Positions 60,201-62,109 are shown, numbered from the stretch's first letter. The stretch: DNA of 64,000 bases from Bemisia tabaci (GCF_918797505.1 NC_092795.1:56394916-56458915), one strand, 5' to 3'. Numbers and translations are program-made. The notes: generated by a model from the sequence alone, not told the origin.

Positions 60201-62109
60201 CGTTTAAAGATCTCCGCTCCGGATTTATTATTTCGGAGGAGAACAAATCGATGTCATTCCTTCAAGTTTTAACGCGGAGTTTTCTTCGAACGGAGAAGAA
60301 AAATCGCGCGAGTTTTCAATAATTGGCGTCAAGTAGTTTTCCGTTCAAAAAATAAAGTGTGACAGAAAGTCTGCGACTTGCAAAGCTGCAAAACCTCACG
60401 TGCAAAATAATCATTTTATTTTGAGGCTTTTCAATGGGATCGCTTTCAGCAGAGGAACCAAGCCACGACTGCCCGATTAAATTTGGGGCTAGCTGATGCG
60501 CCTTGGTTCTTTTCTGCTCACCGCGGTTCAATTTTCCTCACGTCATTAATCTGCGAGATAGGGGCGGGGAATTTTCTATCTACATGCGGTCTCCTAGAAG
60601 TCGGAGCAAAGGGGAACTTTCTTAAAAAGAACACGTGAGGACACAATCTAACCTAAATCTTTTTTTTTTTTTTTATTGAGAGTTTAGTGGCTTCTATTCC
60701 TTTAGGAATCTACAGCCATCTATAGGCACTATTTATTGTCCGAAGACATCAGGGAGTTTGGTAGACATCCATGCTCGGGCTTACAAATTTTCACGGATTA
60801 AGGCCGAGCGAATTCTGCTTACAGATCCACGCGTCAGTTCCATGAAAATTTGTCGCCACCACCGGGATTCGAACCCGGGACCTATTGACCTAGAGTCAGA
60901 CGCGCTAACCACTAGGCCAACCCGGCCGGCAACCTAAATCTTTCAAAAGGAGAAAAAAAGATAAAAATCCGGAAAAATTTGGCAACTGCGGAACTTGAAA
61001 GGCCCGGTCGGAAATACTTCCGTCAGCGCCGATTCGGAGTCGACAGGAGCGAAATATTTAGCCGGCGGGTTATCTCACGGCCGCAGAGATGAATGAGCGA
61101 GTGCCGCAAGCCCCGGAAAGCTCAAAGCTCTGGGCGGAAGGCGCGACACCCTGACACGGATTCCGCTCCGTGCCCAAGGCGACACGTCGCGGAAAAAGCC
61201 CGCGGAAAGCGGAGATCGCGTCAAAAAATCCGCATGATTTCGAGAAAATCTTCATTCATTTTGATCCACATTTTCATACCCTTAGAAATTTTGGGGTGAA
61301 ATCCGGAGTGCATTTCACTTCGGAGCCTGTATTGCTCTAAACTGTATTGCCTGTATTGTAACCAACGGGAGGAATAAAAATGCGAAATAAACTCTTCTTC
61401 CGGTGTTGGATGTTAAGAGTTGTTGGCAACGCTATTATTACGGATAGAATTCCACACCTCATTCGTATAACTCGAGTTGTTGGGGGTAAAATAGGCTCCG
61501 AAGTGATATGTATCCCATGTATCTCTCAGAGATTTCCAGCGAAGTAGAGGTTCATTCAGAATTCCATAAAAAAAAATGTAAGAAAATTCTTGCGGTTTGA
61601 TCCAAATTGCATCAAACAAGGGAAATTTTTCCAAGAGGGTGGCAAGTCAGTAAGTTTTTTAAAAACATTCTAACTTACTTTGACACGTCAAAAATTATTC
61701 AAGTTGAGCGGTCATTTTACGTTATCAAATGGAGGAACATTGCGGTGTAGTGCTCCGATCACACTGCCAGCCAATCACTTCGTACGAATTTCGATGAATC
61801 GTTCCGATTAAAGATTCTGCATTGCTCACGTGATTTAGCATAATGTATGCTCTCGGAGAATGAAAATTGCCTGACTTATTCCACCTTGATAGAAGTTGAG
61901 CGACTTCCTCGATTTTTCTGATAATTTCTCAACATTTTGCATCTTGAAGTTTTTTTAATGCTTGTCATCCTTCTTACTGAGATTGACGGAAATTTCTAAA
62001 AACTTAGTCGAAGAGAGATTTAAAGGTACTTACGACTATCATCTCGGACGGTTCGAGAACGAAACATTCGTTAGGTCTTCGCGCGCTGCCCCCAGTCCTC
62101 TTCCCGAAA
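3199..62109 (-). CDS. Gef26: PDZ-GEF, Rap guanine nucleotide exchange factor (19 exons, 5' end beyond window)
   Basis: Exchange factor that loads GTP on Rap1 (and Rap2) at the plasma membrane and cell junctions; in flies and vertebrates the family controls adhesion, epithelial shape and integrin signalling. Nineteen exons with GT...AG borders and compatible phases give 1279 residues (numbered here from the first full codon in the window) plus stop. Order: end of cNMP-like domain 1 (1-31), Ser/acidic linker (58-121), cNMP-like domain 2 (about 122-275), REM (about 296-420), PDZ (about 410-488), Ras-association (about 621-708), CDC25 catalytic domain (about 725-945), tail with PPGY and PPAY motifs and C-terminus VSAV. 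Domain order and the tail match RAPGEF2/6 throughout. Exons (high to low): 62034-62109, 25132-25227, 23583-23774, 22574-22729, 21857-21996, 20254-20479, 19519-19655, 18217-18505, 17562-17721, 16200-17158, 15362-15580, 14125-14296, 13374-13513, 12110-12341, 9578-9862, 8235-8366, 6115-6180, 4306-4437, 3199-3230. Start codon not seen. Confidence 0.96.
3231..4305 (-). other. Intron 18
   Basis: 1075-bp intron with donor GTAAGG and acceptor TTTTCAG. AT-rich; no repeat family or ORF of note recognised. Confidence 0.9.
4306..4437 (-). CDS. Gef26: PDZ-GEF exon 18 (PPxY motif)
   Basis: 132-bp exon, acceptor CTTTCAG, donor GTAAGG. Encodes residues 1227-1269, beginning [11 protein letters not shown] and ending in the acidic DHDED. 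PPAY is a PPxY motif, the type of site bound by WW-domain proteins such as Nedd4-family ligases; the vertebrate protein has PPDYN at the same place. Confidence 0.95.
4438..6114 (-). other. Intron 17
   Basis: 1677-bp intron containing the inverted-repeat element at 5283-5628 and its poly-T run; nothing else recognised. Confidence 0.9.
5283..5628. mobile_element. Inverted-repeat element with poly-T, in intron 17
   Basis: Ends are inverted repeats of roughly 40 bp: left AATAAAGATAAAAATCAAGC, right GCTCGATTTTTATCTTTATT, with AAGCCAAAAAACAAA mirrored inside. The interior holds a poly-T tract (about 5503-5538) and a CTGATGA...GGTCGAAA segment at 5434-5466. Non-coding; superfamily not assigned. Confidence 0.7.
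6115..6180 (-). CDS. Gef26: PDZ-GEF exon 17
   Basis: 66-bp exon, acceptor TTGCTGCCAG, donor GTAAGC. Encodes [12 protein letters not shown] and on to PSIPCH (residues 1205-1225). Spliced to exon 16 it makes the PPGY motif across the junction, matching PPGYIG of RAPGEF2, which fixes frame and both splice sites. Confidence 0.9.
6181..8234 (-). other. Intron 16
   Basis: 2054-bp intron, donor GTACGT, acceptor TTGCTGCCAG. AT-rich, only short chance ORFs; no transposon recognised. Confidence 0.85.
8235..8366 (-). CDS. Gef26: PDZ-GEF exon 16, Ser-rich tail
   Basis: 132-bp exon, acceptor GACTTCCCCAG, donor GTACGT. Encodes [20 protein letters not shown] followed by [10 protein letters not shown] (residues 1161-1203). 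The RRHS site resembles the RRQRHSV region of RAPGEF2 and a basophilic kinase site; the kinase role is inference. Confidence 0.92.
8367..9577 (-). other. Intron 15
   Basis: 1211-bp intron; no repeat family or gene recognised. Confidence 0.85.
9578..9862 (-). CDS. Gef26: PDZ-GEF exon 15, proline-rich tail
   Basis: 285-bp exon. I placed the acceptor at GAAATGCTAG because it gives [17 protein letters not shown], aligning with FGINSPQALKKILSLSE of RAPGEF2; an upstream AG (CTCGCCAG) would break the frame. Donor GTACTA is weak but in phase with exon 16. Residues 1066-1159 include a His/Pro-rich stretch ([13 protein letters not shown]) and [12 protein letters not shown]. Confidence 0.9.
9863..12109 (-). 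other. Intron 14
   Basis: 2247-bp intron, AT-rich, with a poly-T run near 10852-10870 and a purine-rich tract near 11160-11200; no transposon or gene recognised. Confidence 0.85.
12110..12341 (-). CDS. Gef26: PDZ-GEF exon 14
   Basis: 232-bp exon, acceptor TTTTTTCAG, donor GTGAGT. Encodes [20 protein letters not shown] (family conserved, AQMARKVKQYL in RAPGEF2), then a Gly/Ser-rich run GSGSGSGLG and a Ser/Thr block [12 protein letters not shown] (residues 988-1064). Confidence 0.96.
12342..13373 (-). other. Intron 13
   Basis: 1032-bp intron carrying the GGATTGCATT-type inverted-repeat element at 12450-12708; otherwise nothing recognised. Confidence 0.88.
12450..12708. mobile_element. Inverted-repeat element, GGATTGCATT family, copy 1
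   Basis: Left GGATTGCATTCTGCAAAGAG with GAACCAGGAGCATTGCAATG following; right end mirrors it (CAATGCTACTGGTTCC, TTTTTGCAAAATGTGATCC). Arms of about 70 bp face each other around an unrelated centre. AAAT flanks both ends (before GGATTG and after GATCC), a possible 4-bp target duplication. A second copy is at 31381-31636. Confidence 0.8.
13374..13513 (-). CDS. Gef26: PDZ-GEF exon 13
   Basis: 140-bp exon, acceptor CTGTTTTCAG, donor GTTAGT. Encodes [15 protein letters not shown] and [19 protein letters not shown] (residues 942-987); the basic KRRKK cluster and KKMFEE-AQM junction match KKRVRRSS...KKLYEDAQM of RAPGEF2. Confidence 0.95.
13514..14124 (-). other. Intron 12
   Basis: 611-bp intron, no repeat recognised. 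Confidence 0.9.
14125..14296 (-). CDS. Gef26: PDZ-GEF exon 12, end of CDC25 domain
   Basis: 172-bp exon, acceptor CACTCACAG, donor GTAAGA. Encodes [20 protein letters not shown] and [13 protein letters not shown] (residues 884-940). The [14 protein letters not shown] and NFEKL segments are signature C-terminal blocks of the RasGEF catalytic domain. Confidence 0.98.
14297..15361 (-). other. Intron 11
   Basis: 1065-bp intron; AT-rich, no transposon recognised. Confidence 0.9.
15362..15580 (-). CDS. Gef26: PDZ-GEF exon 11, CDC25 core
   Basis: 219-bp, 73 codons, acceptor TTTGTTGCAG, donor GTAAGT. Encodes [20 protein letters not shown] and [30 protein letters not shown] (residues 811-883). [12 protein letters not shown] and the WEKLP block form the helical hairpin and Ras/Rap-binding core of the exchange domain. 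Confidence 0.98.
15581..16199 (-). other. Intron 10
   Basis: 619-bp intron, donor GTATGT; nothing recognised. Confidence 0.9.
16200..17158 (-). CDS. Gef26: PDZ-GEF exon 10, RA domain and start of CDC25 domain
   Basis: Largest exon, 959 bp, acceptor CTGTTTCAG, donor GTATGT. Residues 492-810. It opens with [17 protein letters not shown], a proline run ([11 protein letters not shown]), then a Ras-association domain starting [19 protein letters not shown] and including [20 protein letters not shown], which binds GTP-Rap/Ras as positive feedback in this family. It continues into the catalytic domain: [40 protein letters not shown]. The proline-rich spacer between PDZ and RA differs from the vertebrate sequence. 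Confidence 0.98.
17159..17561 (-). other. Intron 9
   Basis: 403-bp intron; nothing recognised. Confidence 0.9.
17562..17721 (-). CDS. Gef26: PDZ-GEF exon 9, second half of PDZ domain
   Basis: 160-bp exon, acceptor TTTTCTCAG, donor GTAAGT. Encodes [20 protein letters not shown] and [20 protein letters not shown] (residues 438-490). [13 protein letters not shown] is the PDZ beta-sheet core; the final [15 protein letters not shown] junction matches RAPGEF2. Confidence 0.98.
17722..18216 (-). other. Intron 8
   Basis: 495-bp intron splitting the PDZ domain. An open stretch (17744-17877, both strands) has no usable donor and breaks domain homology, so I do not call an exon. Confidence 0.88.
18217..18505 (-). 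CDS. Gef26: PDZ-GEF exon 8, REM end and PDZ start
   Basis: 289-bp exon, acceptor AATTCTTCTAG, donor GTATGT. Encodes [20 protein letters not shown] and [20 protein letters not shown], then the PDZ carboxylate-binding loop region [15 protein letters not shown] (residues 342-437). REM stabilises the catalytic helical hairpin in this family. Confidence 0.98.
18506..19518 (-). other. Intron 7
   Basis: 1013-bp AT-rich intron; nothing recognised. Confidence 0.9.
19519..19655 (-). CDS. Gef26: PDZ-GEF exon 7, start of REM module
   Basis: 137-bp exon, acceptor CTCTTTCAG, donor GTAAGC. Encodes [20 protein letters not shown] and [15 protein letters not shown] (residues 296-340), the canonical RasGEF-N opening (DPTFIEDFLLTYRTF in RAPGEF2). 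Confidence 0.98.
19656..20253 (-). other. Intron 6
   Basis: 598-bp intron; nothing recognised. Confidence 0.9.
20254..20479 (-). CDS. Gef26: PDZ-GEF exon 6, end of cNMP-like domain 2
   Basis: 226-bp exon, acceptor TTTTTGTAG, donor GTTAGT. Encodes [20 protein letters not shown] and [16 protein letters not shown] (residues 221-295). The phosphate-binding cassette of true cAMP sensors (FGE...RAA) is replaced by FGILPTMD, as in vertebrate PDZ-GEFs (FGVSPTMD), consistent with a domain that does not bind cAMP in the usual way. Confidence 0.97.
20480..21856 (-). other. Intron 5
   Basis: 1377-bp intron, donor GTGAGT. It holds one 253-bp inverted-repeat element at 21577-21829, ending only 27 bp from exon 5; the rest is unremarkable AT-rich sequence. 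Confidence 0.9.
21577..21829. mobile_element. 253-bp CTGCCGTG-type inverted-repeat element, copy 1
   Basis: Left end CTACCATGCTAAAGAAAAAC, right end TTCTCCTTAGCACGGCAG, with GCCAAA/TTTGGCAAC blocks mirrored inside. 253 bp, the standard length of the family. Flanks TAAA and TATA are an imperfect version of the 4-bp duplication seen at other copies. No ORF. Confidence 0.88.
21857..21996 (-). CDS. Gef26: PDZ-GEF exon 5, cNMP-like domain 2
   Basis: 140-bp exon, acceptor TTTTTAACAG, donor GTGAGT. Encodes [20 protein letters not shown] and [17 protein letters not shown] (residues 174-219). [18 protein letters not shown] is the beta-roll core and aligns with [18 protein letters not shown] of RAPGEF2. 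Confidence 0.98.
21997..22573 (-). other. Intron 4
   Basis: 577-bp intron; nothing recognised. Confidence 0.9.
22574..22729 (-). CDS. Gef26: PDZ-GEF exon 4, start of cNMP-like domain 2
   Basis: 156-bp exon, acceptor CTTCTGTTACAG, donor GTAAGC. Encodes [20 protein letters not shown] and [20 protein letters not shown] (residues 122-173), the N-terminal helical bundle of the domain (RDIVRDCLEKDPIDRT in RAPGEF2). Confidence 0.97.
22730..23582 (-). other. Intron 3
   Basis: 853-bp intron carrying the fold-back element at 22855-23039. Confidence 0.9.
22855..23039. mobile_element. Fold-back element, near-perfect hairpin
   Basis: 185 bp that is almost one long inverted repeat: left CACAGAAAAAAATAGATGG, right CCATCTATTTTTTCCTGTG; inner arms CAGAATTTTTCTG / CAGAAAAATTCTG separated by only a few bases. 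Arms are about 85-90 bp with few mismatches. No ORF. Confidence 0.85.
23583..23774 (-). CDS. Gef26: PDZ-GEF exon 3, Ser-rich and acidic linker
   Basis: 192-bp, 64 codons, acceptor ATGATTACAG, donor GTGAGT. Encodes [20 protein letters not shown], then [20 protein letters not shown] (residues 58-121). The DLSGL...DSDEED part aligns with [20 protein letters not shown] of RAPGEF2. Confidence 0.96.
24496..24513. repeat. (GAT)6 microsatellite beside a poly-G tract
   Basis: Six GAT units directly after a G-rich run ending near 24495. Confidence 0.9.
24607..24856. mobile_element. AGGGTTGCCACAG-type element, copy 1
   Basis: Left AGGGTCGCCACAGAATTTCG, right CCCTGACTGGCAACCCT. The interior repeats TTCCCTGACATTTCCCTGA-like strings on both sides. 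Other copies at 36706-36996, 39402-39607, 42891-43374 and 54262-54541. Non-coding. Confidence 0.82.
25132..25227 (-). CDS. Gef26: PDZ-GEF exon 2 in this window
   Basis: 96-bp, 32 codons, acceptor TTGTGTTGCAG, donor GTAAGT. Encodes [20 protein letters not shown] then [12 protein letters not shown] (residues 26-57). IDYPEV closes the first cNMP-like domain in the long isoforms of the family and joins in phase 0 to EPSEMIV of the exon at 62.03 kb. Confidence 0.93.
25709..25942. mobile_element. CACAGTGGATCGAGT-type element, copy 1
   Basis: Ends CACAGTGGATCGAGTCA and TGACTCGATCCACTGTG are inverted repeats. The interior (TTTGCAGTTTTAG-, GTCACATTTTAAA- and GCGTTTAAAGT-like blocks) is shared with copies at 26332-26563 and 52701-52924, which lie in the opposite orientation. 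234 bp. Confidence 0.85.
26332..26563. mobile_element. CACAGTGGATCGAGT-type element, copy 2
   Basis: Starts CACAATGGATCGAGTTAATA and ends GTCCACTGTG; interior TTTAAACGCTTATAGCTCCG and ATTTGCAGTTTTAGTCAAAA match copy 4. Inverted relative to copy 1, 390 bp away. Confidence 0.82.
27067..27260. repeat. Tandem repeat, about 68-bp unit, three copies
   Basis: Three successive units contain AAATCC...CATAATTATGTT-like sequence, then CAAATGGAAGAAAAACAGTG and a TTGCCAACT tail followed by GAATCGCTGA. Unit length drifts by a few bases; units two and three are closest. Confidence 0.8.
27610..28071. mobile_element. CTGCCGTG-type element, copy 2, split by a SINE
   Basis: The left part starts near CGGTCGTCCTCAGGAG and runs to ATGAATGTTTTTC; the right part ends CGTTCTTCCTTAGCACGGCAG. 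A SINE with 44 A's lies between. Flanks TATG and TGTG are a near match to the 4-bp duplication of this family. Confidence 0.82.
27704..27915 (+). mobile_element. 5'-truncated SINE inserted in the CTGCCGTG element
   Basis: From GGAACTGACGAGTGGATCTG to the poly-A it matches, base for base with few differences, the 3' part of the full SINE at 60661-60930 (other strand). It lacks the tRNA head. It ends in about 44 A's (27874-27917). AATGTTTTTC before and AATGTTTTTTC after are the likely target duplication. Confidence 0.88.
28909..29165. mobile_element. CTGCCGTG-type element, copy 3
   Basis: Begins CTGCCGTGATAAGGAAAAAC; the right part reads AAATTTGGCAACTTTCGAAT and ends degenerate (GTTCGTCCTTAACG). 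About 257 bp, diverged at the right end. Confidence 0.8.
29209..29469. repeat. Imperfect inverted repeat
   Basis: Left ATCACACGCTGAATGTGGGA and TTGAATGTGGAAGTCATCG face GATGACTGTTGACTTCCACA and GGCGTGCGTGAT on the right. Arms of about 55 bp with several mismatches; likely an old inverted-repeat element. Confidence 0.5.
30306..30577. mobile_element. GCGGGCTGATT-type element, copy 1
   Basis: Left GCGGGCTGATTCTTGAAAT followed by AGACAAAGCTATAGACAAAG; right TTGTCTATAGCTTTCTCTAT then ATTTCAACTATCATCCC. Related to 50560-50806 and to the duplicated fragments at 53521-53790. Confidence 0.75.
30595..30820. mobile_element. CACAGTGGATCGAGT-type element, degenerate copy 3
   Basis: Shares the internal order AACTGCAAATTTTGG, CGTCAAATTTAACA, TTAAGGGGTGC, AAAATTTTACGA and CTTTTAAAGTTTC with the other copies, but the ends are eroded (GGTCGGACATGG; CACTGACTCATTCCG). 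Confidence 0.6.
30873..31110. mobile_element. CACTGAGAAAAAA inverted-repeat element
   Basis: 238 bp. Left CACTGAGAAAAAACTATGG, right CCATAGTTTTTTCTCAGTG; the inverted arms continue for about 50 bp (TTATAAACCTATTAGAGGTA / TACCTCTAATAGGTTTATAA) with about one mismatch, so this insertion looks young. No ORF. Confidence 0.9.
31381..31636. mobile_element. GGATTGCATT-type element, copy 2
   Basis: Left GGATTGCATTTTGCAACAAG then GAACCAAGAGCATCCCAATG; right GGAATGCTCTTGCTTCCTTT then TTGCAAAATGCAATCC. Same family and size (256 bp) as the intron-13 copy. Confidence 0.85.
33069..33350. mobile_element. CAGGGTGTCTAG element with TA flanks
   Basis: 282 bp with ends CAGGGTGTCTAG and CTAGACACCCTG, flanked on both sides by TA. 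The interior repeats CCTGATATTTTCC many times in one orientation. A TA duplication is typical of the Tc1/mariner group; the assignment beyond that is inference. Confidence 0.8.
33698..33926. mobile_element. CACTGGAAAA-type element, copy 1
   Basis: Left CACTGGAAAAATAAGTAGCT and CCAGACTCTTAAAAACATTG; right AATGTTAGTAAAAGTCTGGG with an eroded end TTTTTCCTAGTA. Preceded by TA. Related copies at 41973, 48271 and 54601. Confidence 0.8.
34332..34480. mobile_element. CAGTGGCG-type element, degenerate copy 1
   Basis: Core GCTTTGCGAGATATCGATTG, CCGATGAAAAAGGATCGA, AGGGTGTTCG and GATTATTTACCA matches 51169-51338 and 55971-56135; termini are eroded. Confidence 0.65.
34526..34778. mobile_element. CTGCCGTG-type element, copy 4 (intact)
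   Basis: 253 bp, CTGCCGTGCTAAGGAAGAAC at left and CGTTTTTCCTCAGCACGGCAG mirrored at right, flanked by a perfect 4-bp duplication TATG (34522-34525 and 34779-34782). Confidence 0.93.
34959..34977. repeat. GGCGC microsatellite in a GC-rich island
   Basis: About four GCGGC-type units inside the GC-rich segment 34790-35190. Confidence 0.85.
35196..35769. mobile_element. CTGCCGTG-type element, copy 5, split by a hAT-like element
   Basis: Left CTGCCATGCTAAGGAAGAAC, right CGTTCTTCCTTAGCATGGCAG, flanked by AATT on both sides. Subtracting the 312-bp insert and its 8-bp duplication leaves 254 bp, the family length. Confidence 0.93.
35216..35527. mobile_element. hAT-like non-autonomous element, copy 1
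   Basis: 312 bp with ends TAGAGTCCCTTTATACAGAG and TAAATGGACTCTA, flanked by GGAAGAAC / GAAAGAAC (8 bp, one mismatch). TAGAG ends with an 8-bp duplication fit the hAT superfamily rule. Nearly identical to 48704-49015. Confidence 0.9.
35911..36059. mobile_element. GGATCCAGTAATTTGGCAAC-type element, copy 1
   Basis: 149-bp palindromic element: left GGATCCAGTAATTTGGCAAC, right GTTGCCGAATTGCTGGATCC, with AAGAATCGAT / ATCGATTATT-type inner arms. A second copy is at 63472-63620. Confidence 0.8.
36706..36996. mobile_element. AGGGTTGCCACAG-type element, copy 2
   Basis: Right end CCCTGACTGTGGCAACCCT is intact; the left end is eroded. The centre TTCGAAACGTCGAACCCA is shared with the other copies. Confidence 0.72.
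37029..37561. other. GC-rich island open on both strands
   Basis: GC-rich segment with a 154-codon ORF on plus (37029-37493) and a 169-codon ORF on minus (37052-37561). The proteins are Arg/Pro/Ser-rich with no recognisable domain, as expected when GC-rich DNA lacks stop codons by composition. Not called as a gene. Confidence 0.4.
38387..38551 (+). repeat. Direct duplication, copy 1
   Basis: Starts GCGGCGGTACGACTCTCAAA, runs through AGGCCAGCGGTTTCCCC and a G run, ends GCACGGACGCTGATGCG. Its partner at 38812-38961 is nearly identical. Confidence 0.92.
38812..38961 (+). repeat. Direct duplication, copy 2
   Basis: Same sequence and orientation as 38387-38551, differing by a few substitutions, the G-run length and a short deletion (GGGACTCTGTT to GGGACTGTT). 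Confidence 0.92.
39402..39607. mobile_element. AGGGTTGCCACAG-type element, copy 3 (truncated)
   Basis: Left GGGTTGCCACAGAATTTAG and AATTCCCTGACAATTGAAGA; stops after TTTTCCCTGACATTG without the right terminus. Confidence 0.7.
40576..40593. repeat. Short telomere-like tract (CCTAA)3
   Basis: ACTAACCTAACCTAACCT equals just over three units of the arthropod telomeric repeat TTAGG on the minus strand. Too short to infer a telomere origin. Confidence 0.6.
41408..41726 (+). mobile_element. GCAGGTGTCT repeat, copy 1
   Basis: About 319 bp from TTTGCAGGTGTCTTCAATTT to GCAAATTCTCCATTGCATTT. Matches 47081-47397 in the opposite orientation, including ATTGGACAATTATTGG, GATCTGCTAAAATG and GCCGCCAGATGACGCCATTA-type blocks. 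Confidence 0.8.
41973..42229. mobile_element. CACTGGAAAA-type element, copy 2, with 39-bp poly-T
   Basis: Left CACTGGAAAAAAGAAACAC, right poly-T then CCAGTG. Inner arms CCAGACTCTTGAAAACATTG / GATGTTTTTAAGAGTCTGGA. The A-rich terminus has expanded to a run of about 39 T's (from 42185). Confidence 0.88.
42891..43374. mobile_element. AGGGTTGCCACAG-type element, copy 4, split by another element
   Basis: Left AGGGTTGCCACAGATTTCAG, right ACTGCGGCAACCCT. The middle is interrupted by the 250-bp element at 42978-43226. Confidence 0.82.
42978..43226. mobile_element. CAGAAAGGAACCAAGCC inverted-repeat element, copy 1
   Basis: Left AACAGAAAGGAACCAAGCCA and TGCCAAATTTAATTGGGCAA; right TTGCCCAGTTAAATTTGGCA and TGGCTTGGTTCCTTTCTGCT. 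Arms about 65 bp. A short relative is at 60437-60532. Confidence 0.85.
45495..45616. repeat. Cluster of GC-rich hairpins, bacterial in style
   Basis: Three perfect hairpins in 70 bp: CGGCTCGCGAAGCGAGCCG (45495-45513), GTCACTCGCGTAGCGAGTGA with its final C (45517-45537), and GGGGGCGCAGCCCCC (about 45548-45562), then GACGCGAAGCGT at 45605-45616. All are GC-rich with 3-base loops, in an AT-rich setting. Confidence 0.85.
45776..46023. mobile_element. CTGCCGTG-type element, copy 6
   Basis: Left CTGCCGTGCTAAAGAAAAAC, right GGTTTTCCTTAGCGCGGCAA, flanked by a perfect 4-bp duplication CGTG (45772-45775, 46024-46027). 248 bp. Confidence 0.92.
46443..46694. mobile_element. CTGCCGTG-type element, copy 7
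   Basis: Left CTGCCGTGCTAAGGAAAAAC, right CGTTTTTCCTTAGCACGACAG, 252 bp. Flanks CACC / CACA are a one-mismatch duplication. Lies 420 bp from copy 6 in the same array. Confidence 0.9.
47081..47397 (-). mobile_element. GCAGGTGTCT repeat, copy 2 (inverted)
   Basis: Reverse-complement counterpart of 41408-41726: CAATGGAGAATTTG at left and CAGACACCTGCAAATT at right. Confidence 0.8.
48271..48498. mobile_element. CACTGGAAAA-type element, copy 3
   Basis: Left CACTGGAAAAAAGAACACAT, TCTAGAGTCCAGACTCTTGA; right AGGAGTCTAGACTCTAGATC, TTTCTTCCAGTG. 228 bp, well preserved. Confidence 0.9.
48704..49015. mobile_element. hAT-like non-autonomous element, copy 2
   Basis: 312 bp, exactly the length of copy 1, ends TAGAGTCCCTTTATACAGAG and AAGGGACTCTA, flanked by a perfect 8-bp duplication GTGGCGAC (48696-48703, 49016-49023). 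Confidence 0.95.
49449..50193. mobile_element. CTGCCGTG-type element, copy 8, split by a TTAA element
   Basis: Left CTGCCGTGTTAA, right GTTCTTCCTTGGCATGGCAG, flanked by AATA on both sides. Removing the 489-bp insert and one TTAA leaves 252 bp, the family length. Confidence 0.92.
49461..49949. mobile_element. piggyBac-like non-autonomous element
   Basis: 489 bp starting CCCATTGACTTA and ending TAAGTCAATGGT, flanked by TTAA on both sides (49457-49460, 49950-49953). TTAA duplication and a CCC start are the piggyBac-type signature. No transposase ORF. Confidence 0.85.
50560..50806. mobile_element. GCGGGCTGATT-type element, copy 2
   Basis: AATTGATAGACAAAGCCATA on the left faces CTATCGCTTTGTCCATCAAT and TAATAATGAGCCCGC on the right; the centre shares CTATTGGTTG and GGTGGTTCTCATAG with copy 1. 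Confidence 0.75.
51169..51338. mobile_element. CAGTGGCG-type element, copy 2
   Basis: Left CAGTGGCGTGGCG, right CGCCACTG. Core GGATCGATAAGCAGGGTGTT is shared with 55971-56135. Confidence 0.85.
52701..52924. mobile_element. CACAGTGGATCGAGT-type element, copy 4
   Basis: Left CACAGTAGATCGAGTCAATA, right GGCTCGATCCACTGTG; interior GGAAACTTTAAACGCTTATG as in copy 2. Confidence 0.88.
53521..53790 (+). repeat. Tandem duplication of a GCGGGCTGATT-type fragment
   Basis: Two direct copies 144 bp apart, each ACTACAGGAACCACCCATTT ... TTGTCGATTAAT ... and a poly-G run. They match the right half of the GCGGGCTGATT family. Each copy ends in its own poly-G tract. Confidence 0.88.
54262..54541. mobile_element. 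AGGGTTGCCACAG-type element, copy 5
   Basis: Left AGGGTTGCCGTAGAATTTGG, right TCCCTGACTATGGCAACCCT; internal TTCCCTGACA strings as in the other copies. Confidence 0.85.
54601..54830. mobile_element. CACTGGAAAA-type element, copy 4
   Basis: Left CACTGGAAAAAAAAACACAC, right GTGTTTTTTTTCCAGTG, flanked by TA on both sides. Inverted relative to copy 3 in its centre. Confidence 0.92.
55315..55337. repeat. Poly-C tract, 23 bases
   Basis: Uninterrupted run of C. Similar G or C runs of 8-16 occur at 24476, 32148, 37907, 38519, 38664, 38931, 42618, 43627, 53628 and 53782. Confidence 0.95.
55514..55767. mobile_element. CTGCCGTG-type element, copy 9
   Basis: Left CTGCAATGCTAAGGGAAAAC, right CGTTCTTCCTTAGCAGGGTAG, 254 bp, perfect 4-bp duplication TATA. 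Directly followed by a fragment CTGCCGTGCTATACGTAAAA that looks like the start of another copy. Confidence 0.92.
55971..56135. mobile_element. CAGTGGCG-type hAT-like element, copy 3
   Basis: 165 bp, ends CAGTGGCGTGGCGTGCTTTG and ACGCCACGCCACTG, flanked by a perfect 8-bp duplication ATTGAGAA. The 8-bp duplication with CAGTGGCG ends suggests hAT. Confidence 0.93.
56540..56690. mobile_element. CTGCCGTG-type element, copy 10 (half)
   Basis: Left terminus CTCCCGTGCCAAGGAAAAAC and the first half up to AAAATTCCTCGAG; the right half is missing. Confidence 0.75.
58636..58746. mobile_element. Small inverted-repeat insertion
   Basis: CTGTTGACCTACCTAC at left and GTAGGTAGGTCAACAG at right, 111 bp, inside the left arm of the outer element. 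Confidence 0.7.
58872..59312. mobile_element. hAT-like element, TAGAGTACC type
   Basis: 441 bp with ends TAGAGTACCTTTATAGACAG and CTGTCTATAAAGGTACTCT and arms of about 130 bp (GGGCCGTAAATAAACAAA / TTTGTTTATTTACGGCCC). Perfect 8-bp duplication AAGTGAAT. Ends resemble those of the TAGAGTCCC family. Confidence 0.9.
60437..60532. mobile_element. CAGAAAGGAACCAAGCC family, short copy 2
   Basis: AGCAGAGGAACCAAGCCACG faces GCCTTGGTTCTTTTCTGCT, 96 bp, centre reduced. Confidence 0.75.
60661..60930 (-). mobile_element. Full-length tRNA-derived SINE
   Basis: Minus strand: tRNA-like head, unique body, poly-A tail (T's at 60661-60674). Head has A box TGGCCTAGTGG (60909-60919) and B box GGTTCGAATCC (60865-60875), the RNA polymerase III promoter. 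AACCTAAATCTTT lies on both sides (60650-60662, 60931-60943) as target duplication. The body matches 27704-27915. Confidence 0.95.
60855..60930 (-). promoter_or_regulatory. tRNA-like head with Pol III A and B boxes
   Basis: The T arm CCGGGTTCGAATCCCGG pairs perfectly. The position of the anticodon loop reads CTCTAGG, i.e. CTA, and the anticodon stem pairs poorly, so this is the internal promoter of a SINE, not a working tRNA gene. Confidence 0.85.
62034..62109 (-). CDS. Gef26: PDZ-GEF exon 1 in this window, end of cNMP-like domain 1
   Basis: 76-bp exon, acceptor GTTTGTTGCAG, donor GTAAGT. Encodes [20 protein letters not shown] then SEMIV (residues 1-25); the first T completes a Ser codon from an exon outside the window. 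SFGKR...VLEPSEMIV-(I)DYPEV is the signature of the first cNMP-like domain in long PDZ-GEF isoforms. Its phase-0 end fits the exon at 25132-25227, so the 36.8 kb between is intron. Confidence 0.92.

Noticed and set aside
60855..60930. tRNA gene on the minus strand
   Set aside because: A and B boxes and the T arm are good, but the anticodon position is CTA, the anticodon stem is poor, and the segment continues into a SINE body with poly-A and target duplications.
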